From: Microbacter sp. GSS18
GTDB taxonomy: Bacteria; Actinomycetota; Actinomycetes; Actinomycetales; Microbacteriaceae
NCBI GenBank assembly: GCA_029319145.1
Contig: CP119753.1
Location: 1,550,001 to 1,614,000 of the forward strand
Direction of reading: 5' to 3'
DNA length: 64,000 bases
This document shows positions 17,693 through 26,030 of the stretch, one piece after another (positions within the stretch are counted from its first letter, which is position 1; every line of letters starts with the position of its first letter). The notes below the pieces were generated by a model. The model did no database searches, was not told the DNA's origin, and worked only from the letters and a program-made list of their open reading frames with translations. The position numbers and the translations under genes are program-made.

Positions 17693-19825
17693 GTGAGTCC
17701 CGCAGACGCCCCCGCCGAGTCCGCCCGCCCCGTGCCGCCCGTCGCGCCGGCGCATCCGTCCGTCCGCAGCCACCACGGCGACGACATCGAGGACCGCTAC
17801 GAGTGGTTCCGGGCCAAGGAGGACGCGGCGGTCACCTCCCATCTCGAGGCGGAGAACGCCTACACCGACCGGCGCACCGCCCACCTGGACGGACTGCGCG
17901 GCCGTATCTTCGACGAAATCAAGGGACGCACGCTCGAGACCGATCTCTCGGTGCCGGTGCGCCGCGGGCAGTGGTGGTACTACGGTCGCACCGTCGCAGG
18001 CAACCAGTACGGCATCCAGTGTCGCGCACCGCTCTCCTCGCCCGACGACTGGACCCCGCCGGAGCTCTCGCCCGACGTGCCGGTCCCCGGCGAGCAGGTG
18101 CTTCTGGACGGCAACGTCGAGGCCGACGGACACGAGTTCTTCTCGCTGGGCAGCTTCGAGGTCTCGAACGACGGCACGCGCATGCTCTACGGCGTCGACG
18201 TGGCCGGCGACGAACGGTACCTCATCCGCGTCCGCGATCTCACCACCGGCGAGCAGCTGCCCGACGAGATCCCCGACACGTTCGCCGGAGCCGGGTTCTC
18301 CCCCGACGGCCGCTTCATCGTCTACACGACCGTCGACGACGCGTGGCGCCCCGACACGGTGTGGCTGCACGAGCTCGGCACCCCCGTGGCCGACGACGCG
18401 CGCCTGTTCCACGAGCCGGACGAGCGCTACTGGGTCGGCGCGGGCTTCACCCGCAGCGACCGCTACCTCGTCATCGGGCTCGGCTCCTCCATCACGTCCG
18501 AGGAGTGGATCCTCGACGCCGACGACCTCCGCGGCGAGCCCCGCGTGGTGTGGCCCCGCCGAGAGGGCGTCGAGTACGAGGCCGAGCACGCAGTCGTGGA
18601 CGGCGAGGACGTGCTGTTCGTCCTCCACAACGACGGCGCGCTCGACTTCGAGCTCGTGCGGGTCGCGGCATCCGATCCCTCCGGCCAGCGCACCACGGTC
18701 ATCCCCCACCGGCCCGGCCGGCGGCTGCTCGGCATCTCCACGTTCCGCGACTGGGCGGTGCTCGCGTACCGCCGGTCGGGCCTCGCGCGCCTCGGACTGC
18801 TCGACTACGCCACCGGCGACGTCGACGAGCTCGAGTTCGACGAGCCGCTGTACGCCGTCGGCGGCGGCGGGAACCCCGAGTGGGCGCCGCCGGTGCTGCG
18901 CCTGGGCTACGGATCGTTTGTGACGCCGGCGACGGTGTACGACCTCGACCTCGCCACGCGCGAGCTCACGCTGCGCAAGCGTCAGCCGGTGCTCGGCGGG
19001 TACGACCCCGAGCTCTACGCGCAGCAGCGCGTGTGGGCGCGCGCGCAGGACGGCACGCAGATCCCGATCTCGCTGGTGTGGAAGCGCTCGTTCGGCGAAG
19101 CCGGCGCCGCGCCGCGCCCGCTGCACCTGTACGGCTACGGCTCGTACGAGCACTCCATCGAGCCGGCGTTCTCGGTCGCGCGCCTGTCGGAGCTCGACCG
19201 CGGCGTCGTGTTCGCGGTTGCCCACGTCCGCGGCGGCGGCGAGATGGGCCGCCAGTGGTACGAGGACGGCAAGCTGCTGAACAAGCGCAACACCTTCACC
19301 GACTTCGTCGACTGCGCCCTGCACCTCATCGACAACGGCTACACCACCGCCGACCGTATGGTCGCCGAAGGCGGCTCGGCCGGTGGCCTGCTGATGGGGG
19401 CCGTCGCCAACCTCGCGCCCGAGCTGTTCGCCGGCATCCTGGCCGACGTGCCGTTCGTCGACGCGCTGACGACCATCCTCGACCCGTCGCTGCCGCTGAC
19501 CGTCATCGAATGGGACGAGTGGGGCGATCCGCTCCATGACCCCGACGTCTACGCGTACATGAAGTCCTACTCGCCGTACGAGAACGTGCGGACCGACGTC
19601 GCGTATCCGCGCATCCTCGCTGTCACGTCGCTCAACGACACGCGCGTGCTCTACGTCGAGCCGGCGAAGTGGGTCGCGCGGCTGCGCGAAGTCGGCGCCG
19701 ACGCCCTGCTCAAGTGCGAGATGGTCGCCGGACACGGCGGCGTCTCGGGCCGCTACAACGCCTGGCGCGAGCGCGCGTTCGAGCTGGCCTGGCTGCTCGA
19801 CGTGCTCGGCGTCGCCGACGCGTAG
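17693..19825 (+). CDS. ptrB: S9 family peptidase, oligopeptidase B type
   Basis: A 710-residue serine peptidase with a seven-bladed beta-propeller (about 70-420) and an alpha/beta-hydrolase domain. The nucleophile lies in GGSAGGLLMGA (Ser about 562), the Asp in SLNDTRV and the His in AGHGG. The sequence HVRGGGEMGRQWYEDGKLL is diagnostic of oligopeptidase B/prolyl oligopeptidase. It cleaves short peptides, typically after basic residues. The GTG start has TAACGT 6 nt upstream, so it is probably leaderless. Its 3' end faces the hairpin array. Confidence 0.93.
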   Translation: MSPADAPAESARPVPPVAPAHPSVRSHHGDDIEDRYEWFRAKEDAAVTSHLEAENAYTDRRTAHLDGLRGRIFDEIKGRTLETDLSVPVRRGQWWYYGRTVAGNQYGIQCRAPLSSPDDWTPPELSPDVPVPGEQVLLDGNVEADGHEFFSLGSFEVSNDGTRMLYGVDVAGDERYLIRVRDLTTGEQLPDEIPDTFAGAGFSPDGRFIVYTTVDDAWRPDTVWLHELGTPVADDARLFHEPDERYWVGAGFTRSDRYLVIGLGSSITSEEWILDADDLRGEPRVVWPRREGVEYEAEHAVVDGEDVLFVLHNDGALDFELVRVAASDPSGQRTTVIPHRPGRRLLGISTFRDWAVLAYRRSGLARLGLLDYATGDVDELEFDEPLYAVGGGGNPEWAPPVLRLGYGSFVTPATVYDLDLATRELTLRKRQPVLGGYDPELYAQQRVWARAQDGTQIPISLVWKRSFGEAGAAPRPLHLYGYGSYEHSIEPAFSVARLSELDRGVVFAVAHVRGGGEMGRQWYEDGKLLNKRNTFTDFVDCALHLIDNGYTTADRMVAEGGSAGGLLMGAVANLAPELFAGILADVPFVDALTTILDPSLPLTVIEWDEWGDPLHDPDVYAYMKSYSPYENVRTDVAYPRILAVTSLNDTRVLYVEPAKWVARLREVGADALLKCEMVAGHGGVSGRYNAWRERAFELAWLLDVLGVADA

Positions 19826-19866
19826 CCAAGCAGCGCCGGCAGCCCCTGCAGTCCTCGCAGCACCCG

Positions 19867-20168
19867 TGTCCCACTTCTAGTCGCCTGAGCCGCGCAGTTG
19901 CGGCCAGAAGTGGGACATGATCACAACGGATGCCGACACGCAGGGCGCCGTGTCCCACTTTCGACCACCTGAACGCGGTCGTTGCGGCCAGAAGTGGGAC
20001 ATGATCACAACGGATGCCGACACGCAGGGCGCCGTGTCCCACTTTCGGCCGCCTGAACGCGGTCGTTGCGGCCAGAAGTGGGACATGATCACAACGGATG
20101 CCGCGCGCAGGGCGCCGTGTCCCACTTTCGGCCGCCTGAACGCGGTCGTTGCGGCCAGAAGTGGGACA
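19867..20168. repeat. Tandem array of four 51-nt hairpin repeats (84-bp period)
   Basis: Four copies of a 51-nt palindromic unit start at 19867, 19951, 20035 and 20118. Each begins TGTCCCACTT and ends AAGTGGGACA, with an inner GCCGC/GCGGC stem. They are separated by nearly identical 33-nt (last 32-nt) linkers that begin TGATCACAACGGATGCC. Units 2-4 are almost identical and unit 1 is more diverged (TTCTAG in place of TTTCGG). The array fills the space between convergent ptrB and the DUF559 gene. A fifth unit lies at 21236 on the other side of that gene. Confidence 0.95.
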
Positions 20169-20190
20169 TGGAACGCGGGTTGGCGCGGGC

Positions 20191-21114
20191 TCAGCGGCCT
20201 GGAGTCCACCCGGCTCGCAGGAGCGCGTCGCGGACTTTGTGGACGGCGACGGCCCCGCTTCCCCTCATGTGGTGTTTCATGATGCGCACGTGGTCCCACC
20301 CCTGCTCTCGGATGCGGTCCCATCGGTCGCCGTCCTTCGCGAACTGCTCCGGATCGTCTGCATGCACACGCCCGTCGTACTCCGGCGTCACCTTCCACCG
20401 GGGGTATGCCAGATCCAGCTCCGCGACGAACCGGCCCGACACGTCGCGAAGGATCCAGTTGATGTGCGGCTCCGGCAGTCCGGACCGAACGAGCAGCAGC
20501 CGCAGCCGCGTCTCGCGGGCTGACCGCACGCCGATGCGCACGTCGGCGAGAGCGCGCTTGAGGATGCCGCCGCGCACGTCTCCCATGATCTCGACCTCGT
20601 CGCGCAGCTCTTCCGTCGTCGCCAGCGGTGTGTCACCGGTGACGAGGAAGTCGGCGGCGGCGATGAGATCGTCCAGTGCCCACAGCGTCCCGGTCTGACG
20701 CCATGCACGGGCCGGACTCTCGACCGCGAAGCCCTGCGGTCCGGGGACGGCGAGGTTGTTGCGGCGCTGCAGCCGATGCCCGACCACACCCGCCACGCGG
20801 GGTTCGCGCTGCGGTCGGTGCGCCGAGACGTGCAACCGGGGGCGGTAGGGCCACTCCGGCATCGGCGCCCCGTGCAGGAAGAGGGCGGTCTCGTGGCTGT
20901 AGAACTGCCCGTCGCGAACGCGCGGCCCGTAGTGCCGACACAATCGCAGCAGCGGATAATCACCCTCCGGCTGGACTCCTGTGCTCCTCACCCCGGGGAA
21001 AGGCGCGCGCAGATCCGTCCGCCGAAGACGGGCCCGCGAGAGACCCTGCGCCATCGCATCCCGCACAGCGAAGTCAGCCGGCAGATCATCGGGAAGCGGC
21101 GCGGGTCGAGGCAT
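20191..21114 (-). CDS. DUF559 endonuclease-like protein with N-terminal AbiEi-type domain
   Basis: A 307-residue protein. The N-terminal half (RARLRRTDLRAPFPGVRS, QFYSHETALFLHG) resembles the winged-helix and following region of AbiEi-type antitoxins. The C-terminal part (about 200-300) is a DUF559/Vsr-like PD-(D/E)xK fold, with D234 in AELDLAYP, E245 and D247 in PEYDGRVH, and DRWDRIREQGWDHVRI. Catalytic residues appear intact. No AbiEii-type partner gene is beside it. It is enclosed by hairpin repeats, four downstream and one 119 bp upstream. Upstream is GAGAGT 6 nt before the ATG, the leaderless pattern. The function is unknown; DNA cleavage or nicking is inferred from the fold only. Confidence 0.82.
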   Translation of the reverse strand: MPRPAPLPDDLPADFAVRDAMAQGLSRARLRRTDLRAPFPGVRSTGVQPEGDYPLLRLCRHYGPRVRDGQFYSHETALFLHGAPMPEWPYRPRLHVSAHRPQREPRVAGVVGHRLQRRNNLAVPGPQGFAVESPARAWRQTGTLWALDDLIAAADFLVTGDTPLATTEELRDEVEIMGDVRGGILKRALADVRIGVRSARETRLRLLLVRSGLPEPHINWILRDVSGRFVAELDLAYPRWKVTPEYDGRVHADDPEQFAKDGDRWDRIREQGWDHVRIMKHHMRGSGAVAVHKVRDALLRAGWTPGR

Positions 21115-21232
21115 CCGCCCACTCTCGCGTCCGCCGGGATCCGGACGCGGCCCTCCACAGCCGCATGGCCGAACGGCGCCTCAGCGCCACCCTGTGGAGG
21201 ACGCCCCGCCCTCTCCCGGCGCCCCAGAACAA

Positions 21233-21289
21233 CCGTGTCCCACTTCTAGCCGCCCGCGAGGCGCGGGAGCGGCAAGAAGTGGGACACGG
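21233..21289. repeat. Fifth copy of the hairpin repeat, upstream of the DUF559 gene
   Basis: 15-bp perfect arms (CCGTGTCCCACTTCT and its complement) enclose an inner GCCGC/GCGGC stem. The core from TGTCCC to GGGACA is 51 nt, the same as in the array at 19867-20168, and it has the same orientation as unit 1 (CTAG after the left arm). It lies 24 bp beyond the pfkA stop codon, so it could also terminate pfkA. A separate 9-bp inverted repeat (CCTCCACAG/CTGTGGAGG) lies at 21152-21200. Confidence 0.93.
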
Positions 21290-21313
21290 ATGAACGTGAG
21301 AGGCGCGGCGGGA

Positions 21314-22342
21314 TCAGCCGAAGAGCGCGGCGGCCTCGTCGTAGCGGTAGCGCGGGACGGTGTTCAGCTCGCCGAGGGCGTCGGCGAACGGCACGCGCAC
21401 GATGTCCGTGCCGCGGAGGGCCACCATCTGGCCCCACGCGCCGTCCACGACGGCATCCGCCGCGTGCAGGCCGAGGCGGGTCGCGAGGACCCGGTCGAAG
21501 CCCGAGGGCGAACCGCCGCGCTGGATGTGGCCCAGCACGGTGGCGCGGGTCTCGATGCCCGTCATGCGCTCGATCTCGGGGGCGAGGATCTCTCCGATGC
21601 CGCCGAGGCGCGGACGGTTGAAGGCGTCGAGGCCCTTGTCGCTGTAGGCCTCGTCCATGCCGGTGATCGTGAAGCCCTCCGATACGACCACGAGCGGCGC
21701 ACGGCCGCGGTCATGGGCCGACGTCACCTGAGCGGCGATCTCGTCGATCGACATCGGGACCTCCGGGATGCAGATGACGTGCGCGCCCGAGGCGACACCC
21801 GCGTGCAGTGCGATCCAGCCGACGTGGCGGCCCATCACCTCGGCGACCATGCACCGCTGGTGCGAGTCGCCGGTCGTGCGGAGGCGGTCCATCGCGTCCG
21901 TGGCGATGTTGACGGCGGTGTCGAAGCCGAACGAGTAGTCGGTCGCGCGCAGGTCGTTGTCGATCGTCTTCGGGACGCCGAGCACATTGATGCCGTCATT
22001 GGCCAGGCGGTTCGCGGCGGCGAGCGTACCCTCTCCGCCGATGGCGATGATGCCGTCGAGGCGGTGCCCGTACATCGTCTTGGAGATGTTCTCGGCGCCG
22101 CCGCGCGGTCCCTCGTACGGGTTGGTGCGGCTCGTGCCCAGGATCGTGCCGCCGACCTTGGACAGGCCCTTGACCTCGTGACGGGTCAGCGGGAAGAAGT
22201 CGCCGTCGACCACGCCTCGCCAGCCGTCGCGGATCCCGACGAACTCCAGATCGTAGGTCGTCGTGCCCTTGAGCACAACGCCGCGGATCACGGCGTTCAG
22301 GCCGGGGCAGTCGCCTCCGCTGGTCAGGATGCCGATCTTCAT
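21314..22342 (-). CDS. pfkA: 6-phosphofructokinase
   Basis: A 342-residue single-domain phosphofructokinase starting MKIGILTSGGDCPGLNAVIR. IGGEGTLAAA (102-110) has Gly105 where PPi-dependent enzymes carry Asp, so ATP use is predicted. GVPKTIDNDL (122-131) has Lys125 where classical ATP enzymes carry Gly. EVMGRHVGWIAL and FDRVLATRLG are also conserved. It phosphorylates fructose 6-phosphate in glycolysis. The mixed Gly/Lys signature is known in actinobacterial PFKs. AAGGA lies 7-8 nt before the ATG. It lies between the SNF2 helicase gene and the hairpin-flanked DUF559 gene. Confidence 0.95.
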   Translation of the reverse strand: MKIGILTSGGDCPGLNAVIRGVVLKGTTTYDLEFVGIRDGWRGVVDGDFFPLTRHEVKGLSKVGGTILGTSRTNPYEGPRGGAENISKTMYGHRLDGIIAIGGEGTLAAANRLANDGINVLGVPKTIDNDLRATDYSFGFDTAVNIATDAMDRLRTTGDSHQRCMVAEVMGRHVGWIALHAGVASGAHVICIPEVPMSIDEIAAQVTSAHDRGRAPLVVVSEGFTITGMDEAYSDKGLDAFNRPRLGGIGEILAPEIERMTGIETRATVLGHIQRGGSPSGFDRVLATRLGLHAADAVVDGAWGQMVALRGTDIVRVPFADALGELNTVPRYRYDEAAALFG

Positions 22343-22402
22343 GTGTGGTCCTTGCTGTCGGGGTGCTACGAGGCGGCGACACTGCCACTCACGACCCTAA
22401 TG

Positions 22403-22445
22403 CCGGATGCCGCCGCCTGGCCACAAACCAGGCGACGGCATCCGG
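22403..22445 (-). terminator. Terminator of the SNF2 helicase gene
   Basis: An 18-bp stem with one mismatch (CCGGATGCCG...CGGCATCCGG arms) and a 7-nt loop lies 18 nt beyond the helicase stop codon. On the minus strand the loop reads TTTGTGG. Confidence 0.82.
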
Positions 22446-22463
22446 ACCGGCGGGACGAAGGTC

Positions 22464-24626
22464 CTACTCGCCTCCGAGGGCCTGCCGGAGCAGGTGCATG
22501 AGGGCCGACAGCTGCACGGAGTCGCTGGACTGCGGGTCGACGGCGTCGCCGTCGAGCGCGCGCTGGGCCAGGCCCTGCTTGGAGTCGATGAGCTCGGCGA
22601 TCTTCGTGTCGATCGTGTGCGCGGCGATGATGCGCCACGCCGTCACCGGCTCGTCCTGCCCGATGCGGTGGACGCGGTCGATCGCCTGCGTCTGCTCGGC
22701 CGCGGTCCAGCTGAGCTCGGCCAGCACGACGTTCGAGGCCGCCTGCATGTTCAGGCCGACACCGGCGGCCGTCAGCGAGCACACCGCGATCCCGACGTCG
22801 GGGTCGGCGTTGAACGCGTCGATCGCCTGCTGCCGCGCGGGCGTGGACTGATCACCGCGGATCGAGACCGTGCGCAGTCCCGCGGCGGCGAAGTGCGCCT
22901 CGGCGGCGTCCATGACGTCGATGTGCTTGGCGAAGAACACGACCTTGTCGACCGAGCGCTGCAGCTGCAGCGCGTAGTCCGCTGCGAGCAGGGCCTTGGC
23001 CTGGCCGATGCGGCGCACCATCGTGAAGACGTTGTCCGAGCCGGTGCCGGCGGCCTTGGACTCCTCGAGCTCGTTGTGGGCGACCAGACGCACGATGTCG
23101 TCGTCGATCTCGCCGGGGGCGAGCCCACGGTCGCCGCGCGCCTCGATGATGCGGCGGTACTTCGCGGCGAGCCGCTCCCCCAGCTCCTTCTCGGCCTGGC
23201 GGATGGACCGGCCGTACTCGTCGTCGAGCTCGACGGGAAGGTCGGCGATCAGCTTGTCGGGCAGGTCCGCGGCGACGTCCTTCTTCTTGCGCCGGACGAT
23301 GCCGAGCGAGATGACGGCCTCGCGCGCCTCGGGATAGAACGCCTTGTCGGCAGGGGTGAGACCGGTCGCGTCGAGCTTCTCCATGAGCTCGGGGCCCGGC
23401 TTCTCGCCGTTGGTCCAGCCGAGGAAGCGCCAGATGGCGTCGAAGTCCTCGACGTCGTTGATCAGCGGCGTGCCGGTGAGGGCCAGCAGGAGCGGATCGC
23501 GCACCTGCTCGCGGATGCGGCCGGCCAGGGCCAGCACGTTCTGCGAGCGCTGCGACGTGAGGTTCTTGATGAAGTGGGCCTCGTCGACGACGATGCCCTT
23601 CAGCCCCAGTGAGCTCAGCCACGACAGGTGCCGGTCGAGGATCTCGTAGTTGACGATGAAGACGTCCGCGAACGCGTCGATGTCCTCGCCGTCGCCCGAG
23701 ATGACCGTCGCGCGCCGCTGCGGCGTCCACCGCTCGACCTCGCGCGCCCAGTTCATCTTGACGACGTTCGGGACGACGGCCAGCAGCGGGTACGCGCCCG
23801 CGACGGATGCCGCCAGCACCGACTCGGCGGTCTTGCCGAGGCCCGGTTCGTCGGCGAGGAGGAAGGTGCGGTGCCCTTCGCGCACGGACTCGAGGAACCG
23901 CGACTGGTGCGGCATGATCTCGAGACCCCGGGGCGACACGCGGTCGAACTCGGGGATGCCGGGGAGGTCCATCGTCGCGGAGCCGCCGCCGGCCCCGGTC
24001 TCGAAGGCCTTGTACAGCGGGCCCATGAGCTCCCAGCCGTCGAGCCGGCGCCGGGGCGTCTCCTTCGGCGGGCGCATCGTGAGGTCGGGGGCGAGGAAGG
24101 GGTTCGCGTCCTTGCGCGCCTCGATGCGGCTGGGGACGACCTGCCGCTCGGCGAGTGCGGGCGGCACGACGGTGGCAGGCGCCGGTGCCGCATCGGTGAT
24201 GATCAGCTCGTCGGGTGCCAGCTCGGCGCCGGACTCGAGCAGCCAGTCGCGTCGCATGCGGCGCGCGACCGGTGACGTGGCCTGGTCGACCTCGAGCAGC
24301 TGGATGAGCGAGGTGTCGCGCGCCGCCGTCTTGGCGAGGATCGTCGCGACGCCGTCGAGGCGCTTGAGCAGTTCGGCGCGCACGCCGTCGGCGATCGCGT
24401 CGTCGGCCTTGACGCGCGCACGCTCCTCGCGGACGAGGAAGGCGATCACCTGGAACTTGACGCGGTTGGTGGGCCCGAGCTTGCCGCGCTGGGCCTTGGC
24501 CTCGACCTCGCGCACCTTGCGAGCGAGGATCGGGATGATCGGGGCGTCGTCGTCACGTCGCGTGGACGTGGACTTGCGGCGACGCTGGGTCTTGCCGTTC
24601 TGGACGGCGGTTGCCGTGGTCGGCAT
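22464..24626 (-). CDS. SNF2-family DEAH-box helicase/translocase
   Basis: A 720-residue SF2 ATPase. The basic N-terminus (QRRRKSTSTRR) is followed by about 230 residues without a recognised domain. The Walker A motif LLADEPGLGKT is near residue 260 (the usual Met of DEMGLGKT is Pro). Motif II is DEAHFIKN near 348, motif III LLALTGTPL, motif V GVGLNMQAA and motif VI DRVHRIGQDEPV near 653. This is the SNF2/Rad54 arrangement, so it probably translocates on double-stranded DNA to remodel protein-DNA complexes or help repair. No methylase or nuclease partner is adjacent. AGGAGGAGC lies immediately before the ATG. Confidence 0.9.
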   Translation of the reverse strand: MPTTATAVQNGKTQRRRKSTSTRRDDDAPIIPILARKVREVEAKAQRGKLGPTNRVKFQVIAFLVREERARVKADDAIADGVRAELLKRLDGVATILAKTAARDTSLIQLLEVDQATSPVARRMRRDWLLESGAELAPDELIITDAAPAPATVVPPALAERQVVPSRIEARKDANPFLAPDLTMRPPKETPRRRLDGWELMGPLYKAFETGAGGGSATMDLPGIPEFDRVSPRGLEIMPHQSRFLESVREGHRTFLLADEPGLGKTAESVLAASVAGAYPLLAVVPNVVKMNWAREVERWTPQRRATVISGDGEDIDAFADVFIVNYEILDRHLSWLSSLGLKGIVVDEAHFIKNLTSQRSQNVLALAGRIREQVRDPLLLALTGTPLINDVEDFDAIWRFLGWTNGEKPGPELMEKLDATGLTPADKAFYPEAREAVISLGIVRRKKKDVAADLPDKLIADLPVELDDEYGRSIRQAEKELGERLAAKYRRIIEARGDRGLAPGEIDDDIVRLVAHNELEESKAAGTGSDNVFTMVRRIGQAKALLAADYALQLQRSVDKVVFFAKHIDVMDAAEAHFAAAGLRTVSIRGDQSTPARQQAIDAFNADPDVGIAVCSLTAAGVGLNMQAASNVVLAELSWTAAEQTQAIDRVHRIGQDEPVTAWRIIAAHTIDTKIAELIDSKQGLAQRALDGDAVDPQSSDSVQLSALMHLLRQALGGE

Positions 24627-24821
24627 GCTCCTCCTGAGCCTGTGTGCCGAAACGCCCGGCCGGGTAGCCGGGTGCGACGTTCTGTGCTGCGGTTCCCGCG
24701 GGCGGCGCGCGCCGCATCAGGCGCGGGATCGGATGCCGCCGCCCTCGGTCGCTGGCACTCGCTTCTGCGAGCCGCGGCGCAAGACGACGCCTCCGCACAC
24801 CAGTCTAGCGTGCCGGGGGCC

Positions 24822-25457
24822 TCAACCCCACATGTGCTCGACGATGTCCTCGGTGTAGCCGTCGGGACGGAAGTTCAGCCACGACGTCGCGACCCAGACG
24901 GCGTCTGTCACGTAGTGGATCTCACCGAACTCGTACACCTGGTCGTCGAAGTCGACGCCGCCCCCCTCGATGCTGCACAGCTGCCCGTCGGCATGAACCT
25001 CGCACGCGAATCCGCTCGAGCCCAGCGTCGCGAGCACCGCCGCGCTCTGGTCGGCGTCGATGAGGGAGATGTTGGTGGCCATGCCGTACTCGCTCGGCCC
25101 GCCCCACGAGCACCGCAGGGTCGGGATGCCGCCGTCGATGAGCTCGATCAGATCGACGTTCTGCGTCGACAGCATCGTCACACCCGGGTCGTTCAGCGGC
25201 GGGATCTGCTGCTCCAGGGAGGCGAGCATGGTCGTCGAGTACGCATCCTCGCAGGAGGCGGGGAGCTTCTCGGCCACAGGCTTGTCGGTCGCGATCGGGG
25301 TGGGCGACGGCGAGGCCGAGCTGACGCGGGTCGTGGGGCTCGGCGTGGGCACTGCGGAGGCGGTGGGCGAAGGCTCGGGCTGACATCCGGTCGCGGTCAG
25401 GCACAGCACGGCACCGCTCGCGACGGTGATCGCGAGACGTCGGAGCACAACGGCCAT
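24822..25457 (-). CDS. Hypothetical secreted lipoprotein
   Basis: A 211-residue protein with a signal peptide and a lipobox-like TATGC (Cys about 25), then a Ser/Thr/Pro linker to about residue 60. The globular part has conserved-looking cysteines (ASCEDAY, LRCSWGG, FACEVHADGQLCSI). The layout recalls small actinobacterial lipoproteins of the DUF3558 kind, but I cannot assign a family. GAGGG lies 5 nt before the ATG. It stands alone between the SNF2 gene and a small membrane protein. Confidence 0.7.
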   Translation of the reverse strand: MAVVLRRLAITVASGAVLCLTATGCQPEPSPTASAVPTPSPTTRVSSASPSPTPIATDKPVAEKLPASCEDAYSTTMLASLEQQIPPLNDPGVTMLSTQNVDLIELIDGGIPTLRCSWGGPSEYGMATNISLIDADQSAAVLATLGSSGFACEVHADGQLCSIEGGGVDFDDQVYEFGEIHYVTDAVWVATSWLNFRPDGYTEDIVEHMWG

Positions 25458-25591
25458 GAACCCTCGATTCGGTCATCTCGAAGCTAGCGGAGACGCCTGT
25501 CTGCGAGGCGCAGCTCACGCCGTGTCCGGCGATCCGCTTCCGGTGCCGGTGCACGCCGGCATCCGCCACGGAGGCGCGGCGCGCCCTCGGA

Positions 25592-25963
25592 TCAGCCGAA
25601 TCGTCGGAACGCGTCGCCGCGCGTCTGCCGGTAGACGACGGCGAGCCCGATGCCGATGACGACGACATAGGCGGCGCTGAGGCTCCAGAACGCGAACCAG
25701 TTCAGATCGAGTGCCAGCACGATCGCGGCCGCGATCACGGCGATCGTGGCCCCCGCGATCTTCGACCAGAACCGCAATCCCATCCCCGGCGCGAGCGCGC
25801 CCCCCATGGAATCGCCCTTCGCCGACACGAAGTCCGCGAACGCGTCGAGGGTCGTCAGCAGTGACGCCGAGTAGGCGACGGCGCATCCGAGGCTCCCCCA
25901 CAGGTTCACCGAGTGCTCGGGTACACCGTCGACGGCCGCGGCGAAGAGGGGCAGTGCGTCCAC
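25592..25963 (-). CDS. Hypothetical small membrane protein
   Basis: From the GTG at 25963 the protein is 123 residues, VDALPLFAAAVDGVPEHSVN at the start, with three hydrophobic segments (about 22-40, 65-85, 88-108). The GTG was preferred because TACGAT lies exactly 6 nt upstream, the recurrent leaderless promoter of this window; the upstream ATG at 25999 would add 12 unconvincing residues. No family was recognised. It follows ribF on the same strand, but its own -10 motif argues for separate transcription. Confidence 0.65.
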   Translation of the reverse strand: MDALPLFAAAVDGVPEHSVNLWGSLGCAVAYSASLLTTLDAFADFVSAKGDSMGGALAPGMGLRFWSKIAGATIAVIAAAIVLALDLNWFAFWSLSAAYVVVIGIGLAVVYRQTRGDAFRRFG

Positions 25964-26030
25964 GCCGCCATCGTAGGCTCGCGGGGGCGTCCGGTCCATG
26001 CCCTGACCGTGGAGCGCCGTCGCGACGAGG

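Noticed and set aside
19867..20168. Hairpin array as a CRISPR
   Set aside because: The spacers are nearly identical to one another, units are long palindromes, and no cas genes occur.
20191..21114. Complete AbiE toxin-antitoxin system
   Set aside because: The N-terminal domain is AbiEi-like, but no AbiEii nucleotidyltransferase gene lies on either side; neighbours are ptrB and pfkA.
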